Source: Pseudofabraea citricarpa
Lineage: Eukaryota > Ascomycota > Leotiomycetes > Helotiales > Dermateaceae
DNA: 64,000 nt
NCBI GenBank assembly: GCA_029641185.1
Contig: JAPWGK010000001.1
Location: 1,872,501-1,936,500 of the forward strand
Reading direction: 5' to 3'
The notes under the pieces are model-generated. The model saw only the letters and a list, made by a program, of their open reading frames with translations, did no database searches and had not been told where the DNA came from. Below, piece after piece: positions 33,455 through 44,117 of this stretch (the first letter of the stretch is position 1; each line of letters opens with the position of its first letter). Made by a program: the position numbers and the translations under genes.

Positions 33455-33693
33455 GACAATGCATTTATCTATACACTGGCCGCCATTTGGAGAAGGTTGG
33501 TTCAATTCAAATTATAACACCAAGAGAATAGAATGTAGCTGCGCAACAAGTAATATCAAAAGCAGTAAACAATCCTAGCCATTTTTAGTCCACACCTGAG
33601 TTCGAGACCACTTGAGTATCGGAGTTTCCTAGCCACAAATACGCGGTTACTATCCGAATGAGAAGCATTACCACTCAATGTAAACCTTGATCA

Positions 33694-35689
33694 TCACACA
33701 GCGAGTTTTTCCTTCGCAATGGCCCTCACGGAATCAATCGGGGCGTCTTTCGTTTCCTGTAGCTGCCGACTTTGTATGGCTATTTCGAGCCTTTCACGCC
33801 CGGCAGCAGTGGGATGTGTCAATTTAACAACAACTTTGTCTCCAAAGAGACCATTAACTTCCTCGAGCGAGAGGCCCTTGGTCTAAATCCAGGTCAATGC
33901 ACAACATTCAACAACACACGTGGACTGTGCTTACCTCAGGACAAAAAAGAAATATTGCAGGCACTCCCACGATTGCCATTGCAATGAACACGAGATAATA
34001 TTTCCATCCAATGACTGAAACACCAAGGGTAAACGTCTCCAGGTAAGGAATGGTGGACGCCATGAAGACTGCTACACTCCAGCCCATGCCTTTTGCGCGG
34101 AGATGGGTAGGGAATATCTCAGCGCAATAGACGTATATGGTAGTGTCACAAAATCCGGCAAAACTAACATTACGTTAGATTGACCAAGGAGTTCTCGAAT
34201 AGAAGTCTCACGTTGTGATGTAGGCGAATAGCATAGCTACTGCTGCAGCGAGGCCTGCTTTTTTATCTGTTCCCGAATACGTGGCGATCAATGCAGCTTC
34301 GATTGCAATAAATATGGCGCCAGATGAGTAGCCAATTACTAAAAGACGAATGTTAGTTGCAGATCCAAACGAGATGTTTGAAACTCACACATAGAACGGA
34401 CACGACCAAGGCGATCCAAGAAGGAAGCATTGGCAAAATTACACACACATGCCCATGTGATATAAGCTGCTGAAACGACGAGGGAGATGCTGCTGCTTAG
34501 TCCTAAACCTTTATACAAAATTGCGATGTTACCTACCCGAACGTTAGCTTTAGAATGTTTTAGGGAAGAGACCATCATACTGTATATAACAAGGTTTCCG
34601 GTAAACTGGGAAGTTGCCATGACAACTCCAGAGGCGAGCATTCTTCTGGCAAATTGCGGCTTCGTAAATAAGTCCAAGATTGTGACATGTCCATAGGCCG
34701 CTTTGTCAGCAGCAATTTGGGAAGTCATTTGGTAGAACTCCTCGCGTGCAAAGGTTTGCGAGGGATCTGTTGGGCTGTGGTGAAGCCTGGCCACGACATC
34801 CCAGGCCGCCTCGGAATACCCCTTGCTGATGACTGCTTTGGTCAACCAAATGTTTCCTTGGGCTTAGAGAGGCTTACTTACGCCAACGTGGAGACTCGGG
34901 TATTCCACGAACAAAGATCAAAAGTAGCGCTGGCCATAGTATTTGCAGCGCGACAGGGAACCGCCATTGAAAGGTGGAGGGGCCAGCGAAGAATGATCCA
35001 ACTGATATCCAGGAGGCAAACGAGTATCCCATGAGGAACGATGCCCCTACATCTGTAAGTAAGAGAACGGTATCTAGCCAAGCGGTGTGGATGACATGCC
35101 ATGTTGACCAACAAGAAGCCCTCGGATAGCGGGTGGTGCTATCTCAGAGATATATATCGGTACCAGCGCCACGAACATAGCTGGAGGACGTTAGCAAGGT
35201 GTGTCTAGTTGCTAAAGGTAGAGGTTTTTACCGGCAGCAAACCCAGTGATAAAGCGAGCAACGATAAACATCTCAACATGTACCGAACCAGCCTGAAGAG
35301 CACCTCCAACGATGTTTATAATTGCCGCCACAATTAGTGTCTTCTTACGACCGTGAGCATCTGAGAACCAGCCCATAAAGAGTGCCCCAAATAAGGCACC
35401 CGCAGCAAAGAGTCCAAGAATGGTTCCGATGATGCCGTTTGAATATTCATAGAGTTTTGCTTCAAGAGGGTCTGATGTTAAACCCATATCTCTATAAAAT
35501 GTTGGTTGGCCGATGGTGAAAGTGGCGATACTAAAGTCGTAGCCATAGCAAATACTACCCAGGCATAGTGATAGCACAATCTGTTTTGCCTTGTTGGTTA
35601 TTTGGTTTTCCTCTGGATTGATAACTTACGGCAGTATTGTACCATGTGAATCGAGAATATGAAACTTCAGCAGACACTTGAGAAGACAT
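33694..35689 (-). CDS. MFS sugar porter (12-helix transporter)
   Basis: Eight exons join in frame to 545 residues: 35689-35630, 35580-35232, 35180-35109, 35046-34882, 34835-34389, 34338-34212, 34163-33935, 33882-33694. Sugar-porter signatures are GWFSDAHGRKKTL after helix 2, FITGFAAAMFVALVPIYISEIAPPAIRG, GIPESPRW at the central loop, LDRLGRVRSM, CAEIFPTHLRAKGMG and PETKGLSLEEVNGLFGD. The fourth intron is 46 bases with a ttgacc branch. The N-terminus is short and cytoplasmic. The substrate is probably a sugar or glycoside. It shares a promoter region with the nitrilase, which contains three copies of the TATCCGG word, so uptake and nitrile hydrolysis may be switched on together. Confidence 0.9.
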
Positions 35690-36404
35690 GATGGCTGATG
35701 AGAAAGATGGTGATTGACTGCGAGGGGGCTTTCTCGTGTAGGCGATGCTGTGTATTCAGGGATTACAACATCTTTATACTTATGAGTTCATAAACATCCA
35801 CCCACCCACTGAAAAATTCGCAAATAAGTAGCTTATCTTTGACAAACTCGCAAATACGCCCTAAGCAGTTTATCTTGCGATAAGAAGTATATCGGGAAGC
35901 TTGTACCCGGATAGCGATTTCTCCGTATCCCCCCTCGTGCTTAGGGCACCGACTCTTCATTGCGAAGAAAGCGCGTCAACGCTTGTGGAGTAAGAAAGTA
36001 ACCTTCACAGATAAGCAGATGCACACCAGGTTCGTTCCTAGTAAGGTTGACTGAGTAGTATGATGAGTGATCAACTTTCTCCTCTCCCGCCGTCAAATCC
36101 TAAGCAGGTCGTGTTTTAGCATTACGTTCAGGCCGAAGATTAGAATGTCACAAGTATCAGGATATCATATATCCGGATTGGCACACGTGACCAAGACGTT
36201 ACTATCAGGGTATTGATACTCCGGATAGAGAAGCCGCTCAGTGAGCTGTAGGTGTTTGTTTTCTTTGGGGGTAAATGTCAATTAATATATCTGTGTTGCA
36301 AGTCCTTATTGTGCAATTCCAATCCAGACATTCTCTACTCATCTTCACACTCCCTTCTGTTTTCATCCCAAACATTGAACAACTCACCGTTACAAACGAT
36401 CAAA
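35690..36404. promoter_or_regulatory. Divergent promoter of MFS porter and nitrilase with three CCGGAT sites
   Basis: 715 bases between two starts that face away from each other. The word CCGGATA or its complement occurs at 35,907-35,913, 36,170-36,178 (TATCCGGAT) and 36,220-36,227 (TCCGGATA). The symmetric TCCGGA core suits a Zn2Cys6 dimer. Confidence 0.55.
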
Positions 36405-37481
36405 ATGAGCCACCAAGAAAAGAAGGTTGTTCGTGTCGCTGCCAGTCAACTTGCATCAGTCGACTTTGACTTGGATGCCAACGTTGAGAAGGCCTGCAAG
36501 TATATCGCTCTTGCGGCCAGCGAAGGGTGTCAATTGATTGGGTTCTCGGAATGCTTTATTCCTGGTTACCCATATTGGATCTGGTACGTTATTTGCAGGA
36601 CTCCTAAGCAGATCTTTTTTTTAAAAAAAATTAATTCAGGAAACGCTCGGTTGACCTTGATGCTATCAAGAAATACATCACAAACTGCATGAAGATTGAT
36701 TCCCCTCAGATGAGACTTATCTGCGCGACAGCCAATGAACATAATATTACTGTTCAGCTAGGCTTCTCTGAGAACGACCGTCAGTCCTTGTATATCTCGC
36801 AGGCCTTAATTGGTGCAGATGGTGAAATAAAAAAGATCAGGCGTAAGACCAAGCCAACTCACATGGAGAGAACTATCTTCGGTGATGGAAGCGGTTCTTC
36901 CCTACTTAATGTTGTGGATGTCCCAGGGGTCGGCAAGGTTGGAGGCTTAAACTGCTGGGAACATACTCAGCCACTTTTGAGGTATCACACCTATACCCAG
37001 GGAGAGGAGTTCCACGTTGCCTCTTGGCCACCTATGCTTTCAGCTGAGGCAAACCAAGGAGCTATCTTTAGCACTGTTGCTGAAGGTAAGATATATCTGC
37101 CCTCATTTAACGATCCATTATTGATTTTAGTTCCTAGGATCCAAGGTTTTGAGTCAAACACATTCTATTGAAGGCGGAACATTTACTCTGTACTGTAACG
37201 GGGTTTTGACCCAGAGCACCTGCGAAGCCATGGGCACTGCTGGTGCGCCATTGTATGGATTAGCTGGTGGTGGGTACTCGGCAGTCTATGGGCCAGACGG
37301 AACCGAGATTTCGAAGAGCACACTTGGGCCATTGGAGGAAGGGTTAGTTATTGCTGATTGTGACATGGATGAGATCACTGTCAACAAGCACTTCTTGGAC
37401 ACCTATGGGCATTACAGTAGACCCGACTTGCTCTGGCTTGGTGTTGATACTCGCGAAAAATTGCATGTTCGCCCTGAATAA
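36405..37481 (+). CDS. Nitrilase / cyanide hydratase family enzyme
   Basis: Three exons (36405-36583, 36640-37085, 37138-37481) join in frame to 322 residues. It is a carbon-nitrogen hydrolase with the catalytic triad in place: E49 in FSECFIPGYPYWIW, K131 in RKTKPTHMERTIFGDG and C165 in GGLNCWEHTQPLLRYHT. Members hydrolyse a nitrile to the acid and ammonia, or cyanide to formamide, and form spiral filaments in the cytosol. The CWEHTQPLL form is shared by cyanide hydratases and fungal arylacetonitrilases. The tail (GHYSRPDLLWLGVDTREK) is shorter than in cyanide hydratases, so I favour an organic-nitrile nitrilase. Its neighbours (transporter, dehydrogenase, oxidases) suggest a nitrile-using pathway. 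Confidence 0.93.
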
Positions 37482-38082
37482 GAGTCGCAATGCCACGCTA
37501 CTACGAGCAGGGCTGATAACCGCTCAACGGGCAAATTAAGCGCAGCATATCAGCAAGAAGAAGTTTATAGCCTAGAGCTTAGTGAAAAATCTTACTTAAA
37601 TGTATAACTTGTAGAGGCGTGAAGTCACCTATAGTTGCATCTAGGCAGTTTTCTTTTAAGTTCTAAGATAGAAACACCTTTATTATTTGTCAAGTTCGAC
37701 ACTTTCCAATAAATGATACCTGCGTCCTTAAATTACGTTCCCTCATAGAAGCATAATTATAAGTCACAAAGCGCTCGACGAAAAAACCATACATCTAAGC
37801 ACGCCACCTTAGAATGAAACCTCAATTCTAGCAGGTTTATAGCATTGGGTATTAGGTTTGTCCTAGATGACGTGGTAACTATGGAGACCACGTGTAGTTG
37901 GGATATACATCTAGAATTCGTAATATTTAAAGAATAATTATCCTTTTTACACCTTATATTTAATCTCTTTCACATGGTATTATTATATACTCTCGCACCT
38001 TTATAAAAACCATTCTATAATTAATAGCTTCGCTATAACGAGTAACGTTTAGCAGATAGTAAAAGGAGTCTTATAAGTTATT
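37482..38082. other. AT-rich intergenic between convergent nitrilase and dehydrogenase genes
   Basis: 600 bases holding the two 3' flanks. The part at 37,900-38,060 is str­ongly AT-rich and includes cttcgctataacgag (38,029-38,043), similar to the word at 30,948. No gene is seen. Confidence 0.5.
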
Positions 38083-39329
38083 CTAGGGAATCTTAATAAC
38101 AGTCTTTCCTAGCGCCTTGTTATTATGCATACTTTCGAAAACATTCATCAGATTCTCCATTTTATCAATCCGTCTTCGAGCACTTATGACTCCTCGATTT
38201 GCAAGATTCATAACTTCAATTGCATCCTTCTGGTTGCCAACCGCTGAGCCGACAATCCTCAACTGCCGGAAAAGAAACATGTTTGGGGTCGCGGTGGCAA
38301 TGGGCACTGGTGGACCTTCTTGACACCCAACTACTACTAAAGTGCCATTGAATCTCAAACATTCCAGTCCTTGAGAATACGCCGTATTTGAACCATTTGC
38401 AACTATCACAGCGACAGCACCGCCTGTGATTCGTCTGACAGCATCGGGAATGCTCTCTTTAGTCTGCAAATCGTCATTCAGACTTAAAAATTCTTCGGCA
38501 CCACACTCCCGCACTAGGGTCTCCTTGTCTTTCGCATCGATCCCCAAGATACGAAATCCCATCGCCCGGCTGCCAATTTGACATGCCAAATGTCCTACTC
38601 CACCACCAGCTCCCGAGACAACAACCCAATCGCCTGGAATAGCGCCTGTTTTATTCAACGCAGCATACGAAGTTACTCCGCCACAAAGAAGAGGAGCGGC
38701 AGCATCAGATGTTACACCATTGGGGATCAGGGTCACGTAATCTGCGGGGGCGAGAGTATACTGTTGAAAGGTACCGGGGGTGTAATATCCTGAGATCTCG
38801 CAATTGAGGCAACAGCCATCGGATCCCACAAGGCAGGCCTCGCATTGACGGCATATCTTGGATATCCATTTGATTCCAACTCCTAGAGAGTACTCACTGT
38901 CAGATCTGGCGATGCATAGGCGGGTTGGATATCTCACGATCACCCACTTTCACCCTGGCAGTATGCTCAACCCCAGGTCCCAACTTTACAACCATTCCTA
39001 CACCTTCATGGCCGCCAACTTGATCTGGTTGGCACGGCTTAGGTAGCCAGCTCCACTGTCATTGTTAGTCGTGCAGTGACTTTCATGGAATATTTTCCCC
39101 TACGGCGGTGGTCATAATACCGAAATCCGAATGGCATACTCCCGAGTCAGTCCTTTGAATGTGGTTAGTGAAAGGTACATGAGAATTGGTCTACTGTATA
39201 ACCTTACAGACGAATCAAAATTTGTCCAAACCCTGGGTCGGGTGTATCAACATCAGCTACTTTCAACGACAACGATCCTGGTTTGTCGTATACCATGGCC
39301 TTGTGTGTTTTTGGTATAGGGAAAGACAT
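38083..39329 (-). CDS. Zinc-dependent alcohol dehydrogenase (MDR family)
   Basis: Four exons (39329-39208, 39152-39104, 39055-38938, 38882-38083) join in frame to 362 residues. Catalytic zinc ligands are C47 (GVCHSDF) and H73-E74 (GGHEGVG). The structural zinc cluster is C107, C110, C113 and C121 (ICRQCEAC...CC). The NAD(P) fold is GAGGGVGHLACQ, and IDAKDKE with Asp after the second strand favours NAD. It is close in plan to yeast-type ADH and oxidises or reduces an alcohol/aldehyde pair. In this neighbourhood the substrate could be the alcohol or aldehyde released with the nitrile, which is inference. Its upstream region contains three TATCCGG-type words. Confidence 0.93.
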
Positions 39330-39960
39330 TGTTGCTTGGTTGCTTGGTTCCTGGTAGTTTGGTGCTGGTGGTAGTTGTAGTCAAATATGAACTATTGTAT
39401 ATTATGGTCCTGGGCTTACACCCCTCCTATCAAGACATACAGCTATTGCTGCTATCTTCCCGGATATGACAATCCGGAAATACTTAGCCGGATAGTCTTA
39501 ACCCTCTTTTACAGACTACTAGAGGGGAATTTATTGTTTAACGAAAGGGAAAAGTGGGGCGGGTAATAACTACCCAGTACGCCAGTACGACGTCATTCCT
39601 AAGCATATTTCATATTATATTTATAATTTACCAATTCTTTTCTTCTTCTTCCTCTTTTTTGATCTATTCGCGTTAGGATAAAGAATAAATGTCGGGAATA
39701 AGACGAATAATACGACGGAAGAAATTTATTTTCTCTTCTCTCAGGTCTTTTATACTTAGTAGACCCTGGCATCTATACTAGGTGTATAAAAGTGGGTTAA
39801 ACTCTTGGACTCTAAATACGATACATTAGGTTTTATTTTTCGTTATATAATGTGATTATATAATCAGCTCGCAAATCATACACTGTGCCATCTCTATTTA
39901 AAACCCATAATTTCTCACCAGTCCGTCCTTCCCGCCACATTCACATATGATTAGTCCACA
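39330..39960. promoter_or_regulatory. Divergent promoter of alcohol dehydrogenase and arginase-fold gene
   Basis: 631 bases. CCGGATA at 39,460-39,466, ATCCGGA at 39,472-39,478 and CCGGATA at 39,488-39,494 form a tight cluster of sites about 130-165 bases upstream of the dehydrogenase start. The rest is AT-rich. Confidence 0.55.
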
Positions 39961-40854
39961 ATGTCGACGACAACAGTCACAATAATATCCTCGCCTTACC
40001 ATGTTGGCATCAGAAACCACCGAGTTGGTAACGGTCCCAGTCGAATTCTACAGCATGGCATTGTCCAAGAGCTGGAAAGCCTCAATGTCAAAGTACATAT
40101 GACAGAGATTGAGCCAGTTGATGGTTTTGAGGGGGAGATAGGGCGCAGTTTTGAAATCCTGCGAAGAATATCAAAAGCGGTCACGGCTGCACGCAACTCA
40201 GACTCGTTTCCTCTTATTTTGTCGGGGAACTGTATGGCTACCGCCGGTGTAGCAGCCGGTGTCGGAATCCAGGATCCAGGATTCATCTACTTTGATGCCC
40301 ATGACGATCTTGAGACTCCATCGGTAAACACCAATGGGTATTTGGATGCAATGGGCATGTCTATGGCGTCTGGACTGTCCTGGCACGCTTTGGCAAAGAC
40401 GATCCCTGGTCATGTACCCATTACTTGGGATAAGTACCTTTATATTGGACTTCGAGACGTGGGAGATGAGCAGCGGAAGTTAGTGCAAGAGTCGGAGATT
40501 GATGTTATATGGGGTGATCGTGACCAAAAAGTTGACTACCTCAAGGAATTGGAGACGAAGCTTGCCAAGAAAGTGTATGATCCAGCTATTGTACACCTCG
40601 ACCTCGATGTGCTTGACGAGTCACTTGGAAAGGTTAACGGCTACGAATCGGCGGGCGGACTTCTCGAGGATGAGCTCGTATCCTGTCTCGGCCTGGTACC
40701 AACGAAAGCGGCTCCTGTATCTCTTACAGTATGCTCCTTCGATCCAAATCTCGGGGATGGGGACAAGATTGCCAAGATTGGAGTGCGTGCGATTGTGGCA
40801 TTTTTTACGTCTTTAATTAAAACCAGGAGGTTACAGGTTCCCAAGAAAATCTAA
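39961..40854 (+). CDS. Arginase/agmatinase-fold hydrolase with variant GNC metal motif
   Basis: An intron-less gene of 297 residues with the ureohydrolase fold. The usual GGDHS motif is replaced by LSGNCMATAGVAAG, so the first metal-binding His is Cys. The second motif FDAHDDLETP keeps the DAHxD ligands, and the third, HLDLDVLDE, keeps DxD. The NGYLDAMGMSMASG segment after motif 2 fits the GNC subfamily, which is known mostly from bacteria and fungi and has no settled substrate. Classical members release urea from arginine, agmatine or guanidino acids, so this one probably cleaves a guanidine, amidine or amide-like C-N bond. It is cytosolic, with no signal peptide. It faces away from the alcohol dehydrogenase and probably shares its control region. 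Confidence 0.87.
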   Translation: MSTTTVTIISSPYHVGIRNHRVGNGPSRILQHGIVQELESLNVKVHMTEIEPVDGFEGEIGRSFEILRRISKAVTAARNSDSFPLILSGNCMATAGVAAGVGIQDPGFIYFDAHDDLETPSVNTNGYLDAMGMSMASGLSWHALAKTIPGHVPITWDKYLYIGLRDVGDEQRKLVQESEIDVIWGDRDQKVDYLKELETKLAKKVYDPAIVHLDLDVLDESLGKVNGYESAGGLLEDELVSCLGLVPTKAAPVSLTVCSFDPNLGDGDKIAKIGVRAIVAFFTSLIKTRRLQVPKKI

Positions 40855-41717
40855 CGGTCATAATAAGGCAAGGGACAAGAGAAGAGAAGAGAAGAGGAGA
40901 GAAGGAAAAAGGGGAGGGGTTAGCTAACTTCTCTGCTGGGGAGCGAGGGATCTACTGTGCCAAGAAAAATATCTCAAAATCTGTGCACATGGCGAATCTG
41001 CTTCATTATACGCTCCCATGCCCCGTAATATAACTTTCATAGTATATTATGCTATAATTATGGACATAAAAACTGAATCCTATAAGAAACCCCGCATTTG
41101 TCTCATCTCCTCTCTGGGAACTGGAATGCGACCAAGCTGCAATACCGTCTGTAGCTAACAATGAGAGGACCTTGTAGCGGCTTTCTACGCCGGTGCTTTC
41201 ACTGGCTGGCTAGTCGGTTAATTCGCAGGCCGTATCAAAATTTCTCGCACTCTGAGTGATATGGTGTTCTACGGCTGAGTAGCAAGCACTCTTAGTGGAA
41301 TTGACTATCGATGTCCTCGCGTGGCTTCTCTTGCTTATCCGGCTACTGATTACCCAGAGCCTGGGGGTCGATTACGCCTTTCCAAATCCGATGAAAAGGT
41401 TTTACTCATATTAAATCACCACATTATATTCATTGATATCGGCCTCGTTACATTGGATTCCCACAGTTCCTCCACAGTTGGCCCTATCTCTCGCGCCCAG
41501 ATGCATTTCCCAGCCAGCCACAGGGCTCCCCTTATCTCTGGTCCTGCCTTGGCCATTTCGAACGAGGCCTGGGGACGCCTCTTGAGAAATATCACAGAGT
41601 TCTTTTTAAGCCTCCAGTGTCCCCGTCGTGCAGTTGTTTATTCTCAAGCTCCAGGAGTCGACCATCCCCTTAACCACCTCGCTTATTGACAACACTACAA
41701 CGACAGAACAGTCCACA
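40855..41717. other. Intergenic with one cluster-type site and an MFS relic
   Basis: The 3' flank of the arginase-fold gene (purine-rich near 40,870-40,920) and the promoter of the last transporter. TATCCGG lies at 41,336-41,342, about 380 bases before that start. A degenerate transporter-like stretch is listed separately. Confidence 0.5.
41177..41320 (+). pseudogene. Possible relic of an MFS transporter segment
   Basis: One frame reads AAFYAGAFTGWLVG, stop, FAGRIKISRTLSDMVFYG, stop, VASTLSG. That resembles the helix 2-3 region of a sugar porter (GAFVGALLAGWLADRFGRR...). With two stops in 48 codons it would be non-functional. It may be a leftover of a duplication of the adjacent transporter, or chance. 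Confidence 0.3.
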
Positions 41718-43347
41718 ATGGGTCTCTCCGACTCAAACGTCAACCCCGAGTTGACTAGCATTCTTGTTACTGATCCAACTCCATGGTACAAGCGCGGCTA
41801 TCTCATCAGGCTCAACTTTGCCATCGTCTCCCTCGTCCTATTCTCCTCCGCCAACGGCTATGATGGCAGTCTCATGAACGGTCTGCAAGCCCTCCATCAA
41901 TGGAACGACGAGTTCAACACCCCATCAGGTGCCTGGCTCGGCTTCATCAACGCAGTATACTGGGTCACGTCCGCCCTCTCCTTCCCCGCCGCGTCCTGGG
42001 TCTCCAACCACCACGGCAGGAAAATGGGCGTCTGGATCGGTTACATCCTGGTCATCATCTCTACGGTTTTGCAAACGGCTGCTCACAACAACGCCATGTT
42101 TATTGTGGCTCGCTCTGTCTTGGGCGGTGCGGCAGCGTTCTGGTCCATGTGCGTCCCGCTCCTGATTGCTGAGACGGCTTTCCCCTCTCACCGTGGCCAA
42201 GTCACCGCGCTCTATAACTGCGGCTGGTATGTTGGTTCGTTGGTATCGTCCTGGGTTGTATTCGGCACCCGGAGCATGAATTCGTCATGGGCATGGAGAA
42301 TTCCTTCAGCCTGTCAAGTCTTGGTCCCTCTGATCGCCTTCCCGGGCTTCGTCATGTCTGCACAAAGCCCGAGATGGCTTGTCTCTGAGGGCCGTATAGA
42401 TGAGGCTCATCAGATTTTGGCTGACATCCATGCTGGTGGTGACTGCGACCACCCACTTGTTACCTTCGAGCTGGCTGAGATCAGTGAGGCGATCCGGATC
42501 GAGGCAGAGCTCAACGCCACGGTATCCTACAGCAACATGATCAAGACGCCCGGTAACCGCCGCCGTCTGTTTATCACCATCACCCTCGGCGTTTTCTCCC
42601 AGTTCGTCGGTAACGGAGTCGTCAGCTACTATCTTGCCCTGGTCCTTTCAACTGTTGGAATCACAAGTGTGCGTGATCAGACTCTGATCTCAGCTTGCTT
42701 GCAGCTGTGGAATCTATTCTGGGCAGTTGGCGCCGCGTTGTTGGTCGATAGGCTTGGTCGACGAGTGCTCTTCCTTTCTTCGGCTTTGGTCATGTTGGTC
42801 AGCTATATCATCGTGACAGCTCTCTCTGCATCATTTGCCAACGGTGGGGTTTCGGGCGTTGGTTTGGCTGTTATTCCTATGTTGTTCATCTACTTCGCCG
42901 GTTACGACATCGCACTGTAGTTATCTCTGTCTCATGTCCATTTGTTTGCTAGACTCGCACTAACCACATTCCAGTACCCCCCTCTTCGCATCCTACCCTG
43001 TCGAGATCTGGCCATTCCAGCTGCGATCGCGTGGAGTGACTGTAGCATGGATGACCGCCTATTCAGTCAATACCTTCAATATCTTCGTCAACCCCATCGC
43101 TCTAGATGCCATCGGATGGAGGTACTACCTGGTCTTCGTCTTCTTCTTGGTCGCTATGGCGGTGACAGTCTACTTCTTGTACCCCGAGACAAAAGGTTAT
43201 TCTCTAGAAGAAATGACTTTAGTATTCGATAAGGGGTTACAACTTCAAGGACTAGAGACTGGGTACCCCAGTGAGAAGGCGGATGACCCGAAGGTAGTAA
43301 TAGCGAAGGATGATATCAGGGAGACCAAGTCTACTAGTAATCTTTAG
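41718..43347 (+). CDS. MFS sugar transporter (lactose permease-like)
   Basis: Two exons (41718-42916, 42975-43347) join in frame to 523 residues. The ATG at 41,718 begins a roughly 35-residue cytoplasmic leader, then helix 1 with SSANGYDGSLMNGLQAL, a hallmark of the fungal lactose-permease/cellodextrin-like group. Further signatures are HHGRKMGVWIG, QSPRWLVSEGR (central loop), DRLGRRVLFLS, YPVEIWPFQLRSRGVTVAW and PETKGYSLEEMTLVFDKG. Substrates of relatives are disaccharides and glycosides; here a plant glycoside would fit the neighbouring enzymes, but this is inferred. Codons are clean and GC-rich although RIP-mutated DNA starts only about 100 bases beyond the stop. A TATCCGG word lies upstream. 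Confidence 0.92.
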
Positions 43348-43754
43348 GGATAGATGAGTGATGATAGGGGATGGGGGGGGGGGGATACGGGGTTAGTAGG
43401 AAAGTATATCCTTTTACTCGCCGGGAGAATAAGAAGGCTTAAGTAGATTATAAAAATTAATTATCTGCATCTGTAAATCTTATACCTACCCGAGTAATAT
43501 ACTTCTTAGAAAGAGATATAACTAAAAATAAATTATCTTATATTAATATAAGACGTTTATATAAATATATATAAGTAAATATAATAGATTAATATTATTT
43601 TATTATAAATATAAATAAAGTAAAACTTAAAATAAATATAATATTTTATAAATACTAATTAATAATTATATAAAGAATAAGAAAAAATTACTTTTAATAA
43701 TAATATAATTTTATATTATATAATCCTAAGTAATTATATAAATAATATAATTTA
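43348..43754. other. Boundary between gene space and AT-rich island
   Basis: It contains a run of 12 G (about 43,373-43,384) just after the transporter stop, then within 60 bases the composition changes to nearly pure A/T with almost no CA or TG. No gene is seen. Confidence 0.7.
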
Positions 43755-44117
43755 TATTAGAGAACCTAAGATTAAGTAATTTATTATATAAAAGATTAAG
43801 ATAACTAATATAATTTACTTAGTAATAAGTATTAAACTTATATAAATATACTTTTTCTTATAATCTCTTATTTCTTTTAATTAAATAATATAAATTATAC
43901 TTTTTATTCTTTCTTAATTACTTAAATTATTTTTACTTTTATTATATAATAGTTATAATCTTAGCTTATAATTAAAGCTTCCTAAAACTTATTATTATTA
44001 TTATTATTATAATCTCTAAAATAAATATTATAAATAAAAATAAAATAAAGTTTAGAATTAATATTATATAATTATTTATTATAAATTAACTAAAAAGTAA
44101 AAAAATAACTTAGAAAG
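43755..44117 (+). mobile_element. Copia fragment A: LTR plus 5' internal piece, RIP-mutated
   Basis: A 197-base LTR (43,755-43,951) opens TATTAGAGAACCTAAGATT, matching the LTRs of the full element, and is followed by the same primer-site-proximal sequence (cttagcttataattaaagcttcc). It is cut off at 44,117 by the next LTR. Confidence 0.75.

Noticed and set aside
33772..33987. Plus-strand frame at the 3' end of the MFS porter
   Set aside because: Antisense of the porter's last exons, which close in frame on the minus strand.
41900..42200. Open frames on both strands over the transporter gene
   Set aside because: They are shadows in a GC-rich coding exon. The transporter frame carries the family motifs.
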